DNA of 64,000 nucleotides from Leptospiraceae bacterium (GTDB lineage: Bacteria; Spirochaetota; Leptospiria; Leptospirales; Leptospiraceae): assembly GCA_024233835.1 (NCBI GenBank), contig JACKPC010000001.1, positions 1,922,001-1,986,000 of the forward strand, in the 5' to 3' direction. Shown here in pieces: positions 27,383 through 37,083 of this stretch; positions within the stretch are counted from its first letter, which is position 1; each line of letters begins with the position of its first letter. Below the pieces are notes generated by a model, which had not been told where the DNA came from, ran no database searches, and saw only the letters and a program-made list of their open reading frames with translations. Position numbers and translations under genes: made by a program.

Positions 27383-27703
27383 ATGAATGTGTTTTTAAAT
27401 AAAAAGAAAAATGTTTTCAATATCTATATTACAAATGCAGATATTGAACCTGTTACTGATTCTATTGTTGAATCTTTTAAGGATATAATAAAGCTTATAC
27501 AAGCAAGAATGGAAGTAGCTTTTCATTTACAGGAAATTATGAATATGAATCTAAAATCTCTGGCCTTTTTACTTTCTATTTTTGTACACCTGAAAAAAAA
27601 GCAATGTATGATTCATTTATACTGTGAGAAGAAATTTTATGAAGCTTTTATGGATTTGCAGGTGAAGAGCTTCATTGACTCAATTGAAGTGGTAAGCTTA
27701 TAA
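27383..27703 (+). CDS. Small STAS-like protein in chemosensory operon
   Basis: This 106-residue protein lacks membrane segments. The second half (NMNLKSLAFLLSIFVHLKKK, then a strand and SFIDSIEVVSL) follows the secondary-structure pattern of STAS/anti-sigma-factor-antagonist domains, where a helix after the phosphoserine loop is followed by a strand and a short C-terminal helix. The usual DSSG motif is not evident, so the call is tentative. STAS proteins occur in some spirochaete and delta-proteobacterial chemosensory operons. It lies one base from both the receptor gene and cheA, so it is surely co-expressed with them. Confidence 0.6.
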   Translation: MNVFLNKKKNVFNIYITNADIEPVTDSIVESFKDIIKLIQARMEVAFHLQEIMNMNLKSLAFLLSIFVHLKKKQCMIHLYCEKKFYEAFMDLQVKSFIDSIEVVSL

Positions 27704-27704
27704 G

Positions 27705-30059
27705 ATGGAAGATTTTTATCAGGTATTAGAAGCAGAGTTAAAAGAATTAATCACAAGGGCAGAAGAAGAGATTTTACTTTTAGAAACATCACCTGATGAT
27801 GAACTTTTAAATTCACTTTTTAGGGCTGTTCATACTATTAAGGGTACGTCCGGTATGGTGGACTTAAAAAAAATTGAAAGTTTGTCTCATTCTCTTGAAT
27901 CTCTTTTTTCCGGGCTGCGTTCCGGGGATATAAAGATAAACGGGGAAGTGATAGAAATTATTTTTCATTCAATAGATAAACTTAAAGAGATTATATACGA
28001 TTTAGCGAATGAATCTACACATCAAATTGAACCTTATATAGAAATAATTGAGCAACATTTAAAAATTTCAAGCTCAGAATTTTTTGAAAATAGCGCACAA
28101 GAAGAAAGCTATGAGAAGTATATTCAATTAGCTAAGGAGAATGGAAAAAGTGTAGCATTAGTGGAATGTGATTTATGCTCTCAAAAATTTACGGATCTGA
28201 AAGGATTTACACAATTTCTTGAACATAATAATATGTATTTGTTCGAAAGGGAGTTATTGGAAGATGAACTGAATGAGTTTGAAGGATCAAAGGCATTCCA
28301 TATTCCGTATCGTTTTGTTGTGCTGCATGATGATATTGAAAAATATTTAAATACAATAAAATTAAAATATACTAAAATTGTATATTTACATACAAAACCC
28401 AAACCGCAAGTAAACGCACAATCAACAGAAGGGTATCGGAATACTTTTTTGAAAATCTCTACATCTTATATCGATGAACTTCTTAATGTTGCTGGTGAAG
28501 CAGTTATTGCCAGGAATCAATTATTAGAAATACTAAACTATGAAGAAGATTCTGAAGAAGAAATTCGCATTAATCGTTTAAGTCAATATATTAATGTAAT
28601 TTATAACAGGCTCATGAAGATACGCTTGTTAAAAATAGGTTCTATATATCCAAGGCTACAAAGAATCATTCGGGATGTTTCGAAAGAGTTGAATAAAGAG
28701 ATTCAAGCAGAATTTTATGGAAATGAAATAGAGTTTGATGAAGCTATGATGGAAGGAATTACAGAAGCATTGATGCATATTCTGAGAAATTCTATTGATC
28801 ATGGAATTGAAAATAAAGAGGAACGTATTCGTAATAATAAACCGGCCTTTGGAAAGATAATTTTAAACACTTATTTGCAAAGGGGAAATATTTTTATTCA
28901 AGTGAGAGATGATGGTAGGGGTATCGATTTAGATAAAATTAAAGATAAAGCCTTAAGGGAGAATTTATATACCTTTGAGCAATTGGAAGCTATGCAGGAT
29001 TCCGAGATTTATGAATTGATTTTTCATCCGGGCTTTACTACGAGGAAAGAAGCCACATCGATATCCGGTCGTGGAGTTGGAATGGATATTGTTCTAAATA
29101 ATTTTAAAAAATACGGTGGTTCAGTCAGAGTTGAAAGCGAAAAAGGGAAAGGTGTTTGTATTACCGGTATAATCCCGCAAACTTTAAGTGTGATGCCTGC
29201 ATTTATCATCCTTGTAAATGATAAAAAGTTTGCTATAATGCAGAAAAATATATTAGAATTAACGAAATATGATGCTGCAAATATTATAGAGTTGGATGAT
29301 AAAAAGATATATAAGTTACGTAATCAAAAGATTCCTCTAATAGAACTAAACAATGTACTTTTTCCTAATTACATGGTTCATGAAAAAAATGAAAATATAG
29401 CTATTTTACAATCGGAAAATAAATACTTTGCTATTTCATTTAACTCTCTTGTTTCTATCGAAGAAATAGTATTAAAACCTCTTCCGGAGCAGGTAAGGGA
29501 TGTAAACTTATTTGGTGGTCATACATATTCCGGGGATGGAAGTATTATTTTGATCATTGAACCTGATGCTATATTAAAAAAATTTAATTTGAAAGTAGAA
29601 TTGAAGGAGGGACTTGTAAAGAAAGAGGAGAGTAAAAATAAAAGAGATCATAATTATTTATTTTTTATTATTTCCGATGAAATTTTCTTTCTTCCTGCTG
29701 TGAATATAGTAGGAGTAAGGGAGATTGGTCTTTCGAATATAAAGCAGGTTTTAGGAAAGGAAAAGGTTTATATTGAAGAGAAAATAATTACTATTATACG
29801 TATAGAGAAGTATTTAAATATTAGAAAGCAAAATGATATTCCAAAGATGTATTGCATTGAATTAAAAAATGAAGAGTATTCGATTGGAATTATAGCTCAT
29901 GATATATTAGATATTCTTGAAGGAATTGAAACATATAAGAGCCAGGACATATATAATCAATATATTAGCGCCTATTCAAAAATTGAAGATTCTATAGCCT
30001 TACATATTGATATTGAAAAAGTAGTTCAAAAATTTATAGAAGAGGAAATAAGTATATAA
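27705..30059 (+). CDS. cheA: Chemotaxis histidine kinase CheA with two CheW-like domains
   Basis: This 784-residue kinase has an N-terminal Hpt domain with H43 in RAVHTIKGTSGM. A poorly conserved region at about 125-230 lies where the response-regulator-binding P2 domain normally is. It is followed by a dimerisation segment (about 245-310) and the ATP-binding core (NSIDHGIEN near 362, DDGRGID, SGRGVGMDIV near 455). Two successive CheW-type domains follow, at about 490-630 and 645-775, where most CheA proteins have one. It phosphorylates a receiver in response to the upstream receptor. No cheY is adjacent. The next gene is cheW, five bases on. Confidence 0.9.
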   Translation: MEDFYQVLEAELKELITRAEEEILLLETSPDDELLNSLFRAVHTIKGTSGMVDLKKIESLSHSLESLFSGLRSGDIKINGEVIEIIFHSIDKLKEIIYDLANESTHQIEPYIEIIEQHLKISSSEFFENSAQEESYEKYIQLAKENGKSVALVECDLCSQKFTDLKGFTQFLEHNNMYLFERELLEDELNEFEGSKAFHIPYRFVVLHDDIEKYLNTIKLKYTKIVYLHTKPKPQVNAQSTEGYRNTFLKISTSYIDELLNVAGEAVIARNQLLEILNYEEDSEEEIRINRLSQYINVIYNRLMKIRLLKIGSIYPRLQRIIRDVSKELNKEIQAEFYGNEIEFDEAMMEGITEALMHILRNSIDHGIENKEERIRNNKPAFGKIILNTYLQRGNIFIQVRDDGRGIDLDKIKDKALRENLYTFEQLEAMQDSEIYELIFHPGFTTRKEATSISGRGVGMDIVLNNFKKYGGSVRVESEKGKGVCITGIIPQTLSVMPAFIILVNDKKFAIMQKNILELTKYDAANIIELDDKKIYKLRNQKIPLIELNNVLFPNYMVHEKNENIAILQSENKYFAISFNSLVSIEEIVLKPLPEQVRDVNLFGGHTYSGDGSIILIIEPDAILKKFNLKVELKEGLVKKEESKNKRDHNYLFFIISDEIFFLPAVNIVGVREIGLSNIKQVLGKEKVYIEEKIITIIRIEKYLNIRKQNDIPKMYCIELKNEEYSIGIIAHDILDILEGIETYKSQDIYNQYISAYSKIEDSIALHIDIEKVVQKFIEEEISI

Positions 30060-30064
30060 AGGGT

Positions 30065-30508
30065 ATGAATAATAAGACAGAGAAAAGACAATTGCTCTTA
30101 ATTTGGGAAATTTCCAATTCTCTTTTTGGGATTAATATTAAGCATTGTAAAGAAGTTCAAAAAGGAGTCCCCTTAAATCCTATTCCGACTGCCAGACCCT
30201 TTATAAAAGGCCTGGTAAATTTACGTGGGGAAACCTCTGTTGTTTGCGATTTATTAATGTTACTTAACTATGGAAATTTTGATGAGGCAGGAGGAAAACC
30301 GGAAGTTATCATAAAACTACAGTATGTCAATAAGAATATAAGTTTTTTAGCAAATTCTGTTGTTGAAATAGTTTCTTATCAGGAGGAGGAGTTACAGGAA
30401 GCAAGCTCTTATTTAAGTTTTGAAGAATGTGAATTTATTAATAAACTTTATGATTCTGAATACGGTATTGTAAAACTTATAGATATAGAAAAAATAATGT
30501 TATTGTAA
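30065..30508 (+). CDS. cheW: Chemotaxis coupling protein CheW
   Basis: This is a single CheW domain of 147 residues: LLIWEISNSLFGINIKHCKEV, then PTARPFIKGLVNLRGETSVVCDL, the conserved surface that binds receptor tips and CheA. It links the receptor at 25927 to CheA in signalling arrays. It is the last gene of the operon, with its stop two bases before the end of the converging epimerase gene. Identity is secure; whether it serves only this array or also others in the genome cannot be seen. Confidence 0.9.
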   Translation: MNNKTEKRQLLLIWEISNSLFGINIKHCKEVQKGVPLNPIPTARPFIKGLVNLRGETSVVCDLLMLLNYGNFDEAGGKPEVIIKLQYVNKNISFLANSVVEIVSYQEEELQEASSYLSFEECEFINKLYDSEYGIVKLIDIEKIMLL

Positions 30509-30510
30509 AT

Positions 30511-31458
30511 TTAATTTCTTTTATATGCAATTTCTTCTAATGCTTCTCTTAAATTTGGGTATTTAAACTGAAAGCCGGATTCCAAAAGACGTAGAGGGAA
30601 AACTTTTCGACTTTTTAAAATAAGTTCGGGTTCGGTCCTTAAAAAGAATGAACCAATATGAATCAAAAATTCCGGAGAAGGAATGGAAAAGGGTATGTGG
30701 AAGATTGTCCGTAGAGCTTTCATGAAATCTACGTTTTTTTCCGGATGTGGTGAGGTGCAGTTAATGATACCTTCAATTTTGTTTTGTGTAATCAACCAGT
30801 CTATGATTCTTGCAAAATCTTCTTCGTGAATCCAACTGATGAACTGTTCACCTCTACCCATTTTTCCACCAAGACCTAATTTTGATAGCTGAATTAGACT
30901 TGGTAGAGCACCACCGGAATTTCCTAAAACAAAAGAAATTCGGAGAGCTATTTTACGAATATTAGGAATATTAAATTTAAAAAAGGATTGTTCCCATTGT
31001 TTGCATACATTAACGGAAAAACCGGTACCGGCTTTTCCCTCTTTTTCATCGTTTGCTTTTTCGTTTCCACGGGTATCTTTGTAATAGGTTGCTGAACTTG
31101 CGTTTATCCAGAGTGGAGGAGGATTGTTTGATTTTTGAAAGGCTAAACCAATCGCTTCAGTGGATAGGAGTCTCGAAGTTATTATTTCTTTTCGGTTTAT
31201 ATCTGTATAACGACAATCTACGCTTTTTCCGCTCAGGTTAATAACTGCTGTTGCATTTTCAAAAATTTGCATCCAATCACCCTGACTTTTTCCATCCCAG
31301 AGTAAAGTATAAATCCCGGGTTTTTGGACTTTTGGATTTCGTGATAGAATGAAAATTTCATAACCTTTTTTAGAAAAATAGTTTGCCAGGTATTGACCCA
31401 GATAGCCGCTACCTCCCGGTATAACAATTTTTTTCTGAGGAAACTCATTCTCCATCAT
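30511..31458 (-). CDS. TIGR01777 family NAD-dependent epimerase/dehydratase-like protein
   Basis: This 315-residue extended short-chain dehydrogenase-like protein begins with a Rossmann motif (IVIPGGSGYLGQYLANYF) and contains LSGKSVDCRYT-like and YYKDTRGNEK segments. A C-terminal DUF1731-like part (FPLRLLESGFQFKYPNLREAL) marks the TIGR01777 (YfcH/SulA-like) group. The biochemical function of this family is not well defined. It lies at the downstream end of a minus-strand run and converges on cheW. Two adjacent ATG codons are possible starts. Confidence 0.88.
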   Translation of the reverse strand: MMENEFPQKKIVIPGGSGYLGQYLANYFSKKGYEIFILSRNPKVQKPGIYTLLWDGKSQGDWMQIFENATAVINLSGKSVDCRYTDINRKEIITSRLLSTEAIGLAFQKSNNPPPLWINASSATYYKDTRGNEKANDEKEGKAGTGFSVNVCKQWEQSFFKFNIPNIRKIALRISFVLGNSGGALPSLIQLSKLGLGGKMGRGEQFISWIHEEDFARIIDWLITQNKIEGIINCTSPHPEKNVDFMKALRTIFHIPFSIPSPEFLIHIGSFFLRTEPELILKSRKVFPLRLLESGFQFKYPNLREALEEIAYKRN

Positions 31459-31503
31459 ATTGTCATGAATAATCAGATACTATTTTTTTTAAATCATTTT
31501 CTT

Positions 31504-32277
31504 CTATTTGCTCGAGGGAGATTTAAGCATAATGATTGTCCAAAAATTTTTGTTAGAATCTTTATCAGAATTACTATTTTTACCAATACCAATGTGAGTT
31601 AAACCTAAGTTACAGAAATTCGTTAGTATATAACTATATGCTAAATCTTTTTTTAAAGCGTTATAGGCTTCATCCGCTGTATCGGCGTTGCGGGTAATTA
31701 ATTCAAAAGCTCCTTCCCATTTTTGGACTCCATTGCTGGTTCCGTATCCATTTCCAGAAGGAGGTTCCGAACTGGATTCGTAGGTGGATGTATTATAACC
31801 GGCTTTGTTCCAGGCAGTAAGCGGATCGGAACTAAAACTTGTTAAACCACCTATATTAGAATTCTTTAATCTTACGGCCGGATTATTTCCATCCGGATTT
31901 ACATGGCTAAAGAAGCTACGTGTTACCATATCATAACTATGATTCTGTGCTGTTTTTGTAAGATTCGAATTTTCTTCTATTTTAGAAGAACTGCACTTGC
32001 TATTATTATTTATCTGATTTATCATAGCCTGGGTGTTACCGGAAAGTTGTCCGATAGGTGCTTCATCGCCTGATAAAGTAGCAGTGTTACTACCATTTTT
32101 TGTCCCGGAAAGAGCGAGAGCTAATAATAATAGTTTATTTTTTTCCTCATCTTTTTTTGCCTGACATTCTGTCTTTAGAGCAATGGTATCCATAGGACAA
32201 TCAAAAATATTTGAAATGCAGGATTGGAAAGAAAGATGGAAAAAAAGAAAGATACTACAATATTTTAAAAATCTCAT
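31504..32277 (-). CDS. CAP (SCP/PR1) domain lipoprotein
   Basis: A signal sequence (FLKYCSIFLFFHLS) ends in the lipobox FQSC. The mature protein has a serine/asparagine-rich linker, then a CAP superfamily domain. Visible parts are NLTKTAQNHSYDMVTRSFFSHVNPDG with the CAP helix and histidine, and the C-terminal LTHIGIGKNS strand. Bacterial CAP proteins are secreted, of varied and often unknown function. No protease or toxin domain is attached. Expression with the upstream small membrane protein is possible (27-base gap). Confidence 0.8.
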   Translation of the reverse strand: MRFLKYCSIFLFFHLSFQSCISNIFDCPMDTIALKTECQAKKDEEKNKLLLLALALSGTKNGSNTATLSGDEAPIGQLSGNTQAMINQINNNSKCSSSKIEENSNLTKTAQNHSYDMVTRSFFSHVNPDGNNPAVRLKNSNIGGLTSFSSDPLTAWNKAGYNTSTYESSSEPPSGNGYGTSNGVQKWEGAFELITRNADTADEAYNALKKDLAYSYILTNFCNLGLTHIGIGKNSNSDKDSNKNFWTIIMLKSPSSK

Positions 32278-32304
32278 AAATTTATCCTACTGGTATATTA
32301 AATC

Positions 32305-32709
32305 TTAAACATATAAATATTCTTTTTCACTTGAAACTAAAAAAAACATCCCTGACCAGAAAGCAAAACGGAAAAACATTGCAATTAAAGTTCTCTTTTC
32401 GTATTCACCACCAGAAATAATGTGTATTCCAAGGTATAGAACAGCCATAAAAATTAAAAATAATAAAAACTTTATTGAATAAACAGTATTTTTATTTTTT
32501 TGTAAGATAAGGGATGATACATATAAATAGAGAAAACCGGATAAGAAATTAAACCATAAAATTTCCGGTATATACTTTCCGGCAGCAAGGCGATATTTCT
32601 CTTCACTGAAAAGAATCAAGCCTCCTGAGCTTATGGTTAAAATTCCAAATAGTATGCCAAAATAAGCAAAGAACTTTATGGCAATGGATTTTATATTATG
32701 GATATTCAA
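32305..32709 (-). CDS. Small integral membrane protein, unknown function
   Basis: This 134-residue protein has four predicted membrane helices (about 10-32, 48-67, 77-97 and 109-126) and charged short loops. I do not recognise a family. It follows the quinone oxidoreductase gene after a single base on the same strand, which implies co-transcription and possibly a link to membrane redox chemistry, although small membrane proteins of this kind are often unrelated to neighbouring enzymes. Confidence 0.65.
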   Translation of the reverse strand: MNIHNIKSIAIKFFAYFGILFGILTISSGGLILFSEEKYRLAAGKYIPEILWFNFLSGFLYLYVSSLILQKNKNTVYSIKFLLFLIFMAVLYLGIHIISGGEYEKRTLIAMFFRFAFWSGMFFLVSSEKEYLYV

Positions 32710-32710
32710 A

Positions 32711-33691
32711 TTAGCTTACCTCTAAAACAATCTTACCTGTATTCGCATTTTCTTCCATAATTTTATGAGCCTTTCCTGTGTTTTTCCAATCCAGAACTTC
32801 GTATACTACCGGTAAAAGTTGAGTACTTTTAAAACGGGATAAACCCCAGGAAAAGAAGTCCTTATTAAGTTTTATCTGGTAGTCAAGACTTCTGGAGCGC
32901 AGGCTGGATACGTGAATACTAATTCGCTTAAATAATAAGTTTGCGAGATTTACATTGTTTACTTTTGCTCCTCCCATAAACGCCAGTATGACTAGTCTTC
33001 CCTCGATAGATAGGCTGGAAATATTATCTTCAAAGTAACTGGCTCCCAAAAAATCGATGATAGTGTTGACTCCTTTTCCTGAAGTAAAGCGCTTAACTTC
33101 TTCCGAGAAGGACTGTGTTTTGTAATCAATACATAATTTGGCTCCAAGGGACTCACAGGTATCATGCTTTTCTTTTGAAGCGGTAATAATCGGAAGAACA
33201 TTCAATTCTTTGCATATTTGTATAGCTGCTGTTCCAACGCCACTTCCTCCTGTATGAATTAGAGCTGTTTCATTTTCCCTGACTACGGCTAACCAACAAA
33301 GAGCCTGCCAGGCGGTTAAAAAAACTTCAGGAATAGCAGCCGCTTCCACAAAAGACAGGTTTTTCGGTAGGACTACTGCCATCTCCTCATGAATCGCCAC
33401 ATATTCTGCGTATGCGCCCCCGGAAACAAGTCCGAAAACCTTATCCCCTTTTTTCCAAAGTTTACTTTGTCCGGGATTTTCTACTATCCCGGCAAATTCG
33501 AGACCTAAAATTTGGCTGGCTCCTGTTGGTGCCGGGTACTTGCCGATTCTTTGAAGGGTATCAGCCCGATTAACTGCAAAAGCCTTAACTTTAACCAGGA
33601 TTTCTTTTTCTTTGAGTTCAGGTAAAGGGGCTTCACCGATATATAATTTTTCTGCTTCACAGGGACTTTCGAATAATATTGCTTTCATCAC
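32711..33691 (-). CDS. NAD(P)H-quinone oxidoreductase, zinc-free medium-chain family (PIG3-like)
   Basis: This 326-residue medium-chain dehydrogenase/reductase has the family start MKAILFESPCEAEKL, VNRADTLQRIGKYP and LGLEFAGIVE. It then has the NADPH-binding ALIHTGGSGVGTAAIQIC. The zinc ligands of alcohol dehydrogenases are absent, and NRADTLQR is characteristic of the PIG3/QOR group that reduces quinones and reactive carbonyls. It is 10 bases downstream of ackA and probably read from the same transcript. Confidence 0.88.
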   Translation of the reverse strand: MMKAILFESPCEAEKLYIGEAPLPELKEKEILVKVKAFAVNRADTLQRIGKYPAPTGASQILGLEFAGIVENPGQSKLWKKGDKVFGLVSGGAYAEYVAIHEEMAVVLPKNLSFVEAAAIPEVFLTAWQALCWLAVVRENETALIHTGGSGVGTAAIQICKELNVLPIITASKEKHDTCESLGAKLCIDYKTQSFSEEVKRFTSGKGVNTIIDFLGASYFEDNISSLSIEGRLVILAFMGGAKVNNVNLANLLFKRISIHVSSLRSRSLDYQIKLNKDFFSWGLSRFKSTQLLPVVYEVLDWKNTGKAHKIMEENANTGKIVLEVS

Positions 33692-33701
33692 TTCACCTAA
33701 A

Positions 33702-34895
33702 TTACTTTTCTAAAACCTCTTTAGTTTCAAGAGCAATTTGTAATTCTTCATTGGTCGGAATGACTAAAATTTGGACTGATGAATCTGATTTATGAATGGC
33801 TCTCTCATGCTTATCCTTTGTCTTATTTTTAAGCTCATCTAAAGCTATGCCAAAAACAGAAAGATTAGAACATACAGCATCACGTATATCATAACTATTT
33901 TCTCCTATTCCACCTGTAAAAATGATAGCATCCAAGTTTCCCAGTATTGCTGTGTAGGCTCCTATGTATTTTTTTATCCTGTATACATAAATTCGGAATG
34001 CTAATTCGGCTTTTTTATCTCCTTTTTCTTTTTTATCCAAAAGATCTCTCATATCATTTGTATCGCATAAACCTTTTAAACCACTATTTTTATTGAGTAT
34101 GGTTTCGATTTCTGTTAGGTGTAGATTTAATTCTCTTCCCATGTAAAAAATAATTCCCGGATCAATATCTCCCGAACGAGTACCCATAACAATGCCTTCT
34201 AAAGGAGTCATTCCCATGCTAGTATCTATACTTTTTCCGTTTCGAATGGCTGCAATACTGGAACCATTTCCAAGATGGATGGTTATCAAGTTAGAACTTG
34301 AAAAATCCTTATTTAAAAATTTGGCTCCTTTCATAGCTACGTATTTGTGTGAAGTACCATGAAAACCATATCTTCGTATTTTATAATTATCATATAGACT
34401 GTGATCGATTGCGTAATGATAGGCATAATCGGGAATGGATTGGTGAAAAGCAGTATCGAAGACAGCAACCTGTTGTATGTCCTCAAAGAAAGTCTTACAG
34501 GCCTCAATCCCGGTTAAGTTTGCAGGGTTATGGAGAGGAGCAAGAGGAATGTGTTCCTTAATAGCAGAAAGAACTTCATCGGTAATCACACAGGGTTCGT
34601 GAAATTTTTCTCCACCATGAACTACCCTGTGACCGATAGCACTTATTTCGGACTTATCTGTTATGACTCCATTTTCCGTATCCGTTAATAATTCCATTAC
34701 AATTTGTATTGCATGACTATGATTTGGAATTTTTCTTTCTTCTTTGTGCTCTCTGCCATTTGTTTTATGATGAATTATGCCAAGTTTTTCTCCGATTCTT
34801 TCAACAAGACCGGATGCAAGAACCTCGGATTTATCCATTAAGAAAAGCTGATATTTTAATGATGAACTTCCTGTGTTGATAACTAGTATTTTCAT
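33702..34895 (-). CDS. ackA: Acetate kinase
   Basis: It catalyses acetyl phosphate + ADP = acetate + ATP. The 397-residue protein shows the ASKHA-fold signatures INTGSSSLKYQLF at the N-terminus, AVFDTAFHQ, YGFHGTSHKYVA with the active-site histidine, LGNGSS, and the catalytic arginine context GHRVVHGG. Its start codon overlaps the pta stop as ATGA, so translation is coupled to pta. Together they convert acetyl-CoA to acetate with ATP gain, or run in reverse for acetate use. Confidence 0.97.
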   Translation of the reverse strand: MKILVINTGSSSLKYQLFLMDKSEVLASGLVERIGEKLGIIHHKTNGREHKEERKIPNHSHAIQIVMELLTDTENGVITDKSEISAIGHRVVHGGEKFHEPCVITDEVLSAIKEHIPLAPLHNPANLTGIEACKTFFEDIQQVAVFDTAFHQSIPDYAYHYAIDHSLYDNYKIRRYGFHGTSHKYVAMKGAKFLNKDFSSSNLITIHLGNGSSIAAIRNGKSIDTSMGMTPLEGIVMGTRSGDIDPGIIFYMGRELNLHLTEIETILNKNSGLKGLCDTNDMRDLLDKKEKGDKKAELAFRIYVYRIKKYIGAYTAILGNLDAIIFTGGIGENSYDIRDAVCSNLSVFGIALDELKNKTKDKHERAIHKSDSSVQILVIPTNEELQIALETKEVLEK

Positions 34896-37000
34896 GATAT
34901 TCCTTTTTCTGCCTGTGCCTGAATGGCAGTAATAGCTACTGTATTTACTATATCCGGAACGAGACAGCCACGACTTAAATCGTTAACTGGTTTATTTAAT
35001 CCTTGCAATACGGGACCGATGGCAACTGCTTTTGCGGAACGTTGTACTGCTTTATATGTATTGTTACCTGTGTTGAGGTCTGGGAATATGAAAACGGTGG
35101 CTCGTCCTGCTACTTTGCTATCAGGCATTTTTGTTTTAGCTACGCTTAAATCTACTGCTGCATCATATTGCATAGGGCCTTCTACTGAAAGATCGGGTCT
35201 TTTTGTAGTAGCAATTCGGGTAGCCTCCCGAACCTTCTCCACTTCGGAACCTGAACCGGAAGAACCGGTTGAGTAGGACAACATCGCTACTCTAGGTTCG
35301 ATTCCAAAAGCTTTTGCTGTATCTGCTGAGCTGATAGCAATCTCTGCCAGTTCTTCCGCACTCGGATTGGGATTAACCGCACAATCTCCGTATACCAGGA
35401 CTCTATCTTCAAGACACATAAAGAATACACTGGAGACAATTGAACTTCCCGGTTTGGTTTTGACTATCTGAAAGGCAGGGCGAATTGTTTGTGCTGTTGT
35501 ATGGATGGCACCTGAAACCATCCCGTCTGCATGACCCATATAAATCATCATTGTTCCGAAACTATTCACGTCAGCAATAATGTCACGAACTATATCTTCC
35601 GTTGCTCCCTTATCCTTTCTTAATTCGCAGTAAATCTTTACATATTCATCGAAATATTCAGATTGTACCGGATTAATAATATTCGCTTGTTTCATGTGGA
35701 GTCCGAGATTATCAATCTTTTCTTTTACCTTGTTTACATCACCAAGCAGGGTTATATCTACTATTTCACGTTTCAATAATATTTCGGCTGCTTTTAATAT
35801 TCTTTCTTCTGTACCTTCCGGAAGAACGATGTGCTGTTTATTTGACTTGGCTTTTTGAAGTAGATTATATTCAAACATTTTTGGAGTCAGACGTGTAGAG
35901 CGACTCAGGCTAATATGTTTTTTTAATTCTTTGCTATTAATATGCTTATCGAAAAGTCCGAGTGCCATCATGATCTTACGAGGAGTGTTTTTAGAGATGG
36001 TAGCATGGATACTGTCCATTTTAGAAGCCGTTTCGAAGGTAGATTTTTCTACACTCAATATACTGATGGGAAGATTTTTCATCCCATCCAACATTTCTTT
36101 AATTTTTCCTTCCGGTTTCATGCCTCCACTTAGAACAATTCCTGCAATTTTAGGCATATTTTGAGAATTTAATGATAACAAACAACCCAGTAAAATATCG
36201 TATCTATCACCCGGTGTAATTACAAGTGTATCATTGTCAATTCGGCTGAGAAAATTCTCTACTCTCATGGCAGCGATTGCAAAACGGCTGCTAAGTTTGT
36301 ATAAATTATTTTCTCCATATAAAACCTGTGCATTTAACCAGTTTTTCACTTCTTCCATGGTCGGCAAGGCAAGTGCAGGCTCATTCGGAAGGGTATATAT
36401 CAGGCGTTTCTTAAAATCTTCATTTTCATTAATCAGATTTTGTATTTCAGAAAAATTATGAGCTTCAATGCAGTTGATGGTAGTAGCAAGAATTTTACAA
36501 CCTTTTTCCTCAAATGATTCAATCGCCATTTCAGTTGCAGAAATTGCCTCTTTTGCAGTTTTCCCAAAAGCATTCGTCACTAATAAAATGGGTGCAGCAA
36601 TATTATTCGCAATATCTGCATTGATGTCAAATTCAAAAGCTGATGTGGTTTTTGAAAAATCACTTCCTTCGCAGAGTACGAAATCAAAACGGCTTTCAAG
36701 GGCTTTATATTTCGTAAGGATTCCTTCTAAAAGCTCGTCCTGCTTCCCGGACGTAATGAGTTCCCGGGCTTCACCTACTGTATAGGCGTAGGAGTCTTCA
36801 TAATCAACATTGAGTTTGAATTGATCTAAAATTAGTTGAATATCATTATCGCACTTTTTGCAGCTTTCTTCCACATTTATAATGGGTCTAAAAAAAACTA
36901 TATTGTCGGTGTCTCTCATAAGCATTTCCATGAGACCTAATGCTATTGCGGATTTCCCGCTCCTGGCTTCTGTGGTGGTAATATATAAGTTCTTGGACAT
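34892..37000 (-). CDS. pta: Phosphate acetyltransferase (long form with DRTGG domain)
   Basis: It catalyses acetyl-CoA + phosphate = acetyl phosphate + CoA. The long, 702-residue form has an N-terminal P-loop BioD-like domain (TTTEARSGKSAIALG), a central DRTGG regulatory domain, and the C-terminal PTA domain (LPEGTEERILKAAEIL, VSGAIHTTAQTIRPA, YSTGSSGSG). The start chosen is the ATG at 37000, which has GGGAAG upstream; the in-frame ATG at 37036 would add 12 unrelated residues. It overlaps ackA by four bases. Confidence 0.95.
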   Translation of the reverse strand: MSKNLYITTTEARSGKSAIALGLMEMLMRDTDNIVFFRPIINVEESCKKCDNDIQLILDQFKLNVDYEDSYAYTVGEARELITSGKQDELLEGILTKYKALESRFDFVLCEGSDFSKTTSAFEFDINADIANNIAAPILLVTNAFGKTAKEAISATEMAIESFEEKGCKILATTINCIEAHNFSEIQNLINENEDFKKRLIYTLPNEPALALPTMEEVKNWLNAQVLYGENNLYKLSSRFAIAAMRVENFLSRIDNDTLVITPGDRYDILLGCLLSLNSQNMPKIAGIVLSGGMKPEGKIKEMLDGMKNLPISILSVEKSTFETASKMDSIHATISKNTPRKIMMALGLFDKHINSKELKKHISLSRSTRLTPKMFEYNLLQKAKSNKQHIVLPEGTEERILKAAEILLKREIVDITLLGDVNKVKEKIDNLGLHMKQANIINPVQSEYFDEYVKIYCELRKDKGATEDIVRDIIADVNSFGTMMIYMGHADGMVSGAIHTTAQTIRPAFQIVKTKPGSSIVSSVFFMCLEDRVLVYGDCAVNPNPSAEELAEIAISSADTAKAFGIEPRVAMLSYSTGSSGSGSEVEKVREATRIATTKRPDLSVEGPMQYDAAVDLSVAKTKMPDSKVAGRATVFIFPDLNTGNNTYKAVQRSAKAVAIGPVLQGLNKPVNDLSRGCLVPDIVNTVAITAIQAQAEKGIS

Positions 37001-37083
37001 AAAACTTCCCGTGTTGATTGGATAATATAGTAGCAATTTAAACAGGCGTTAAAATTATGCAACCATGTTTCTTTTTCATGTGA

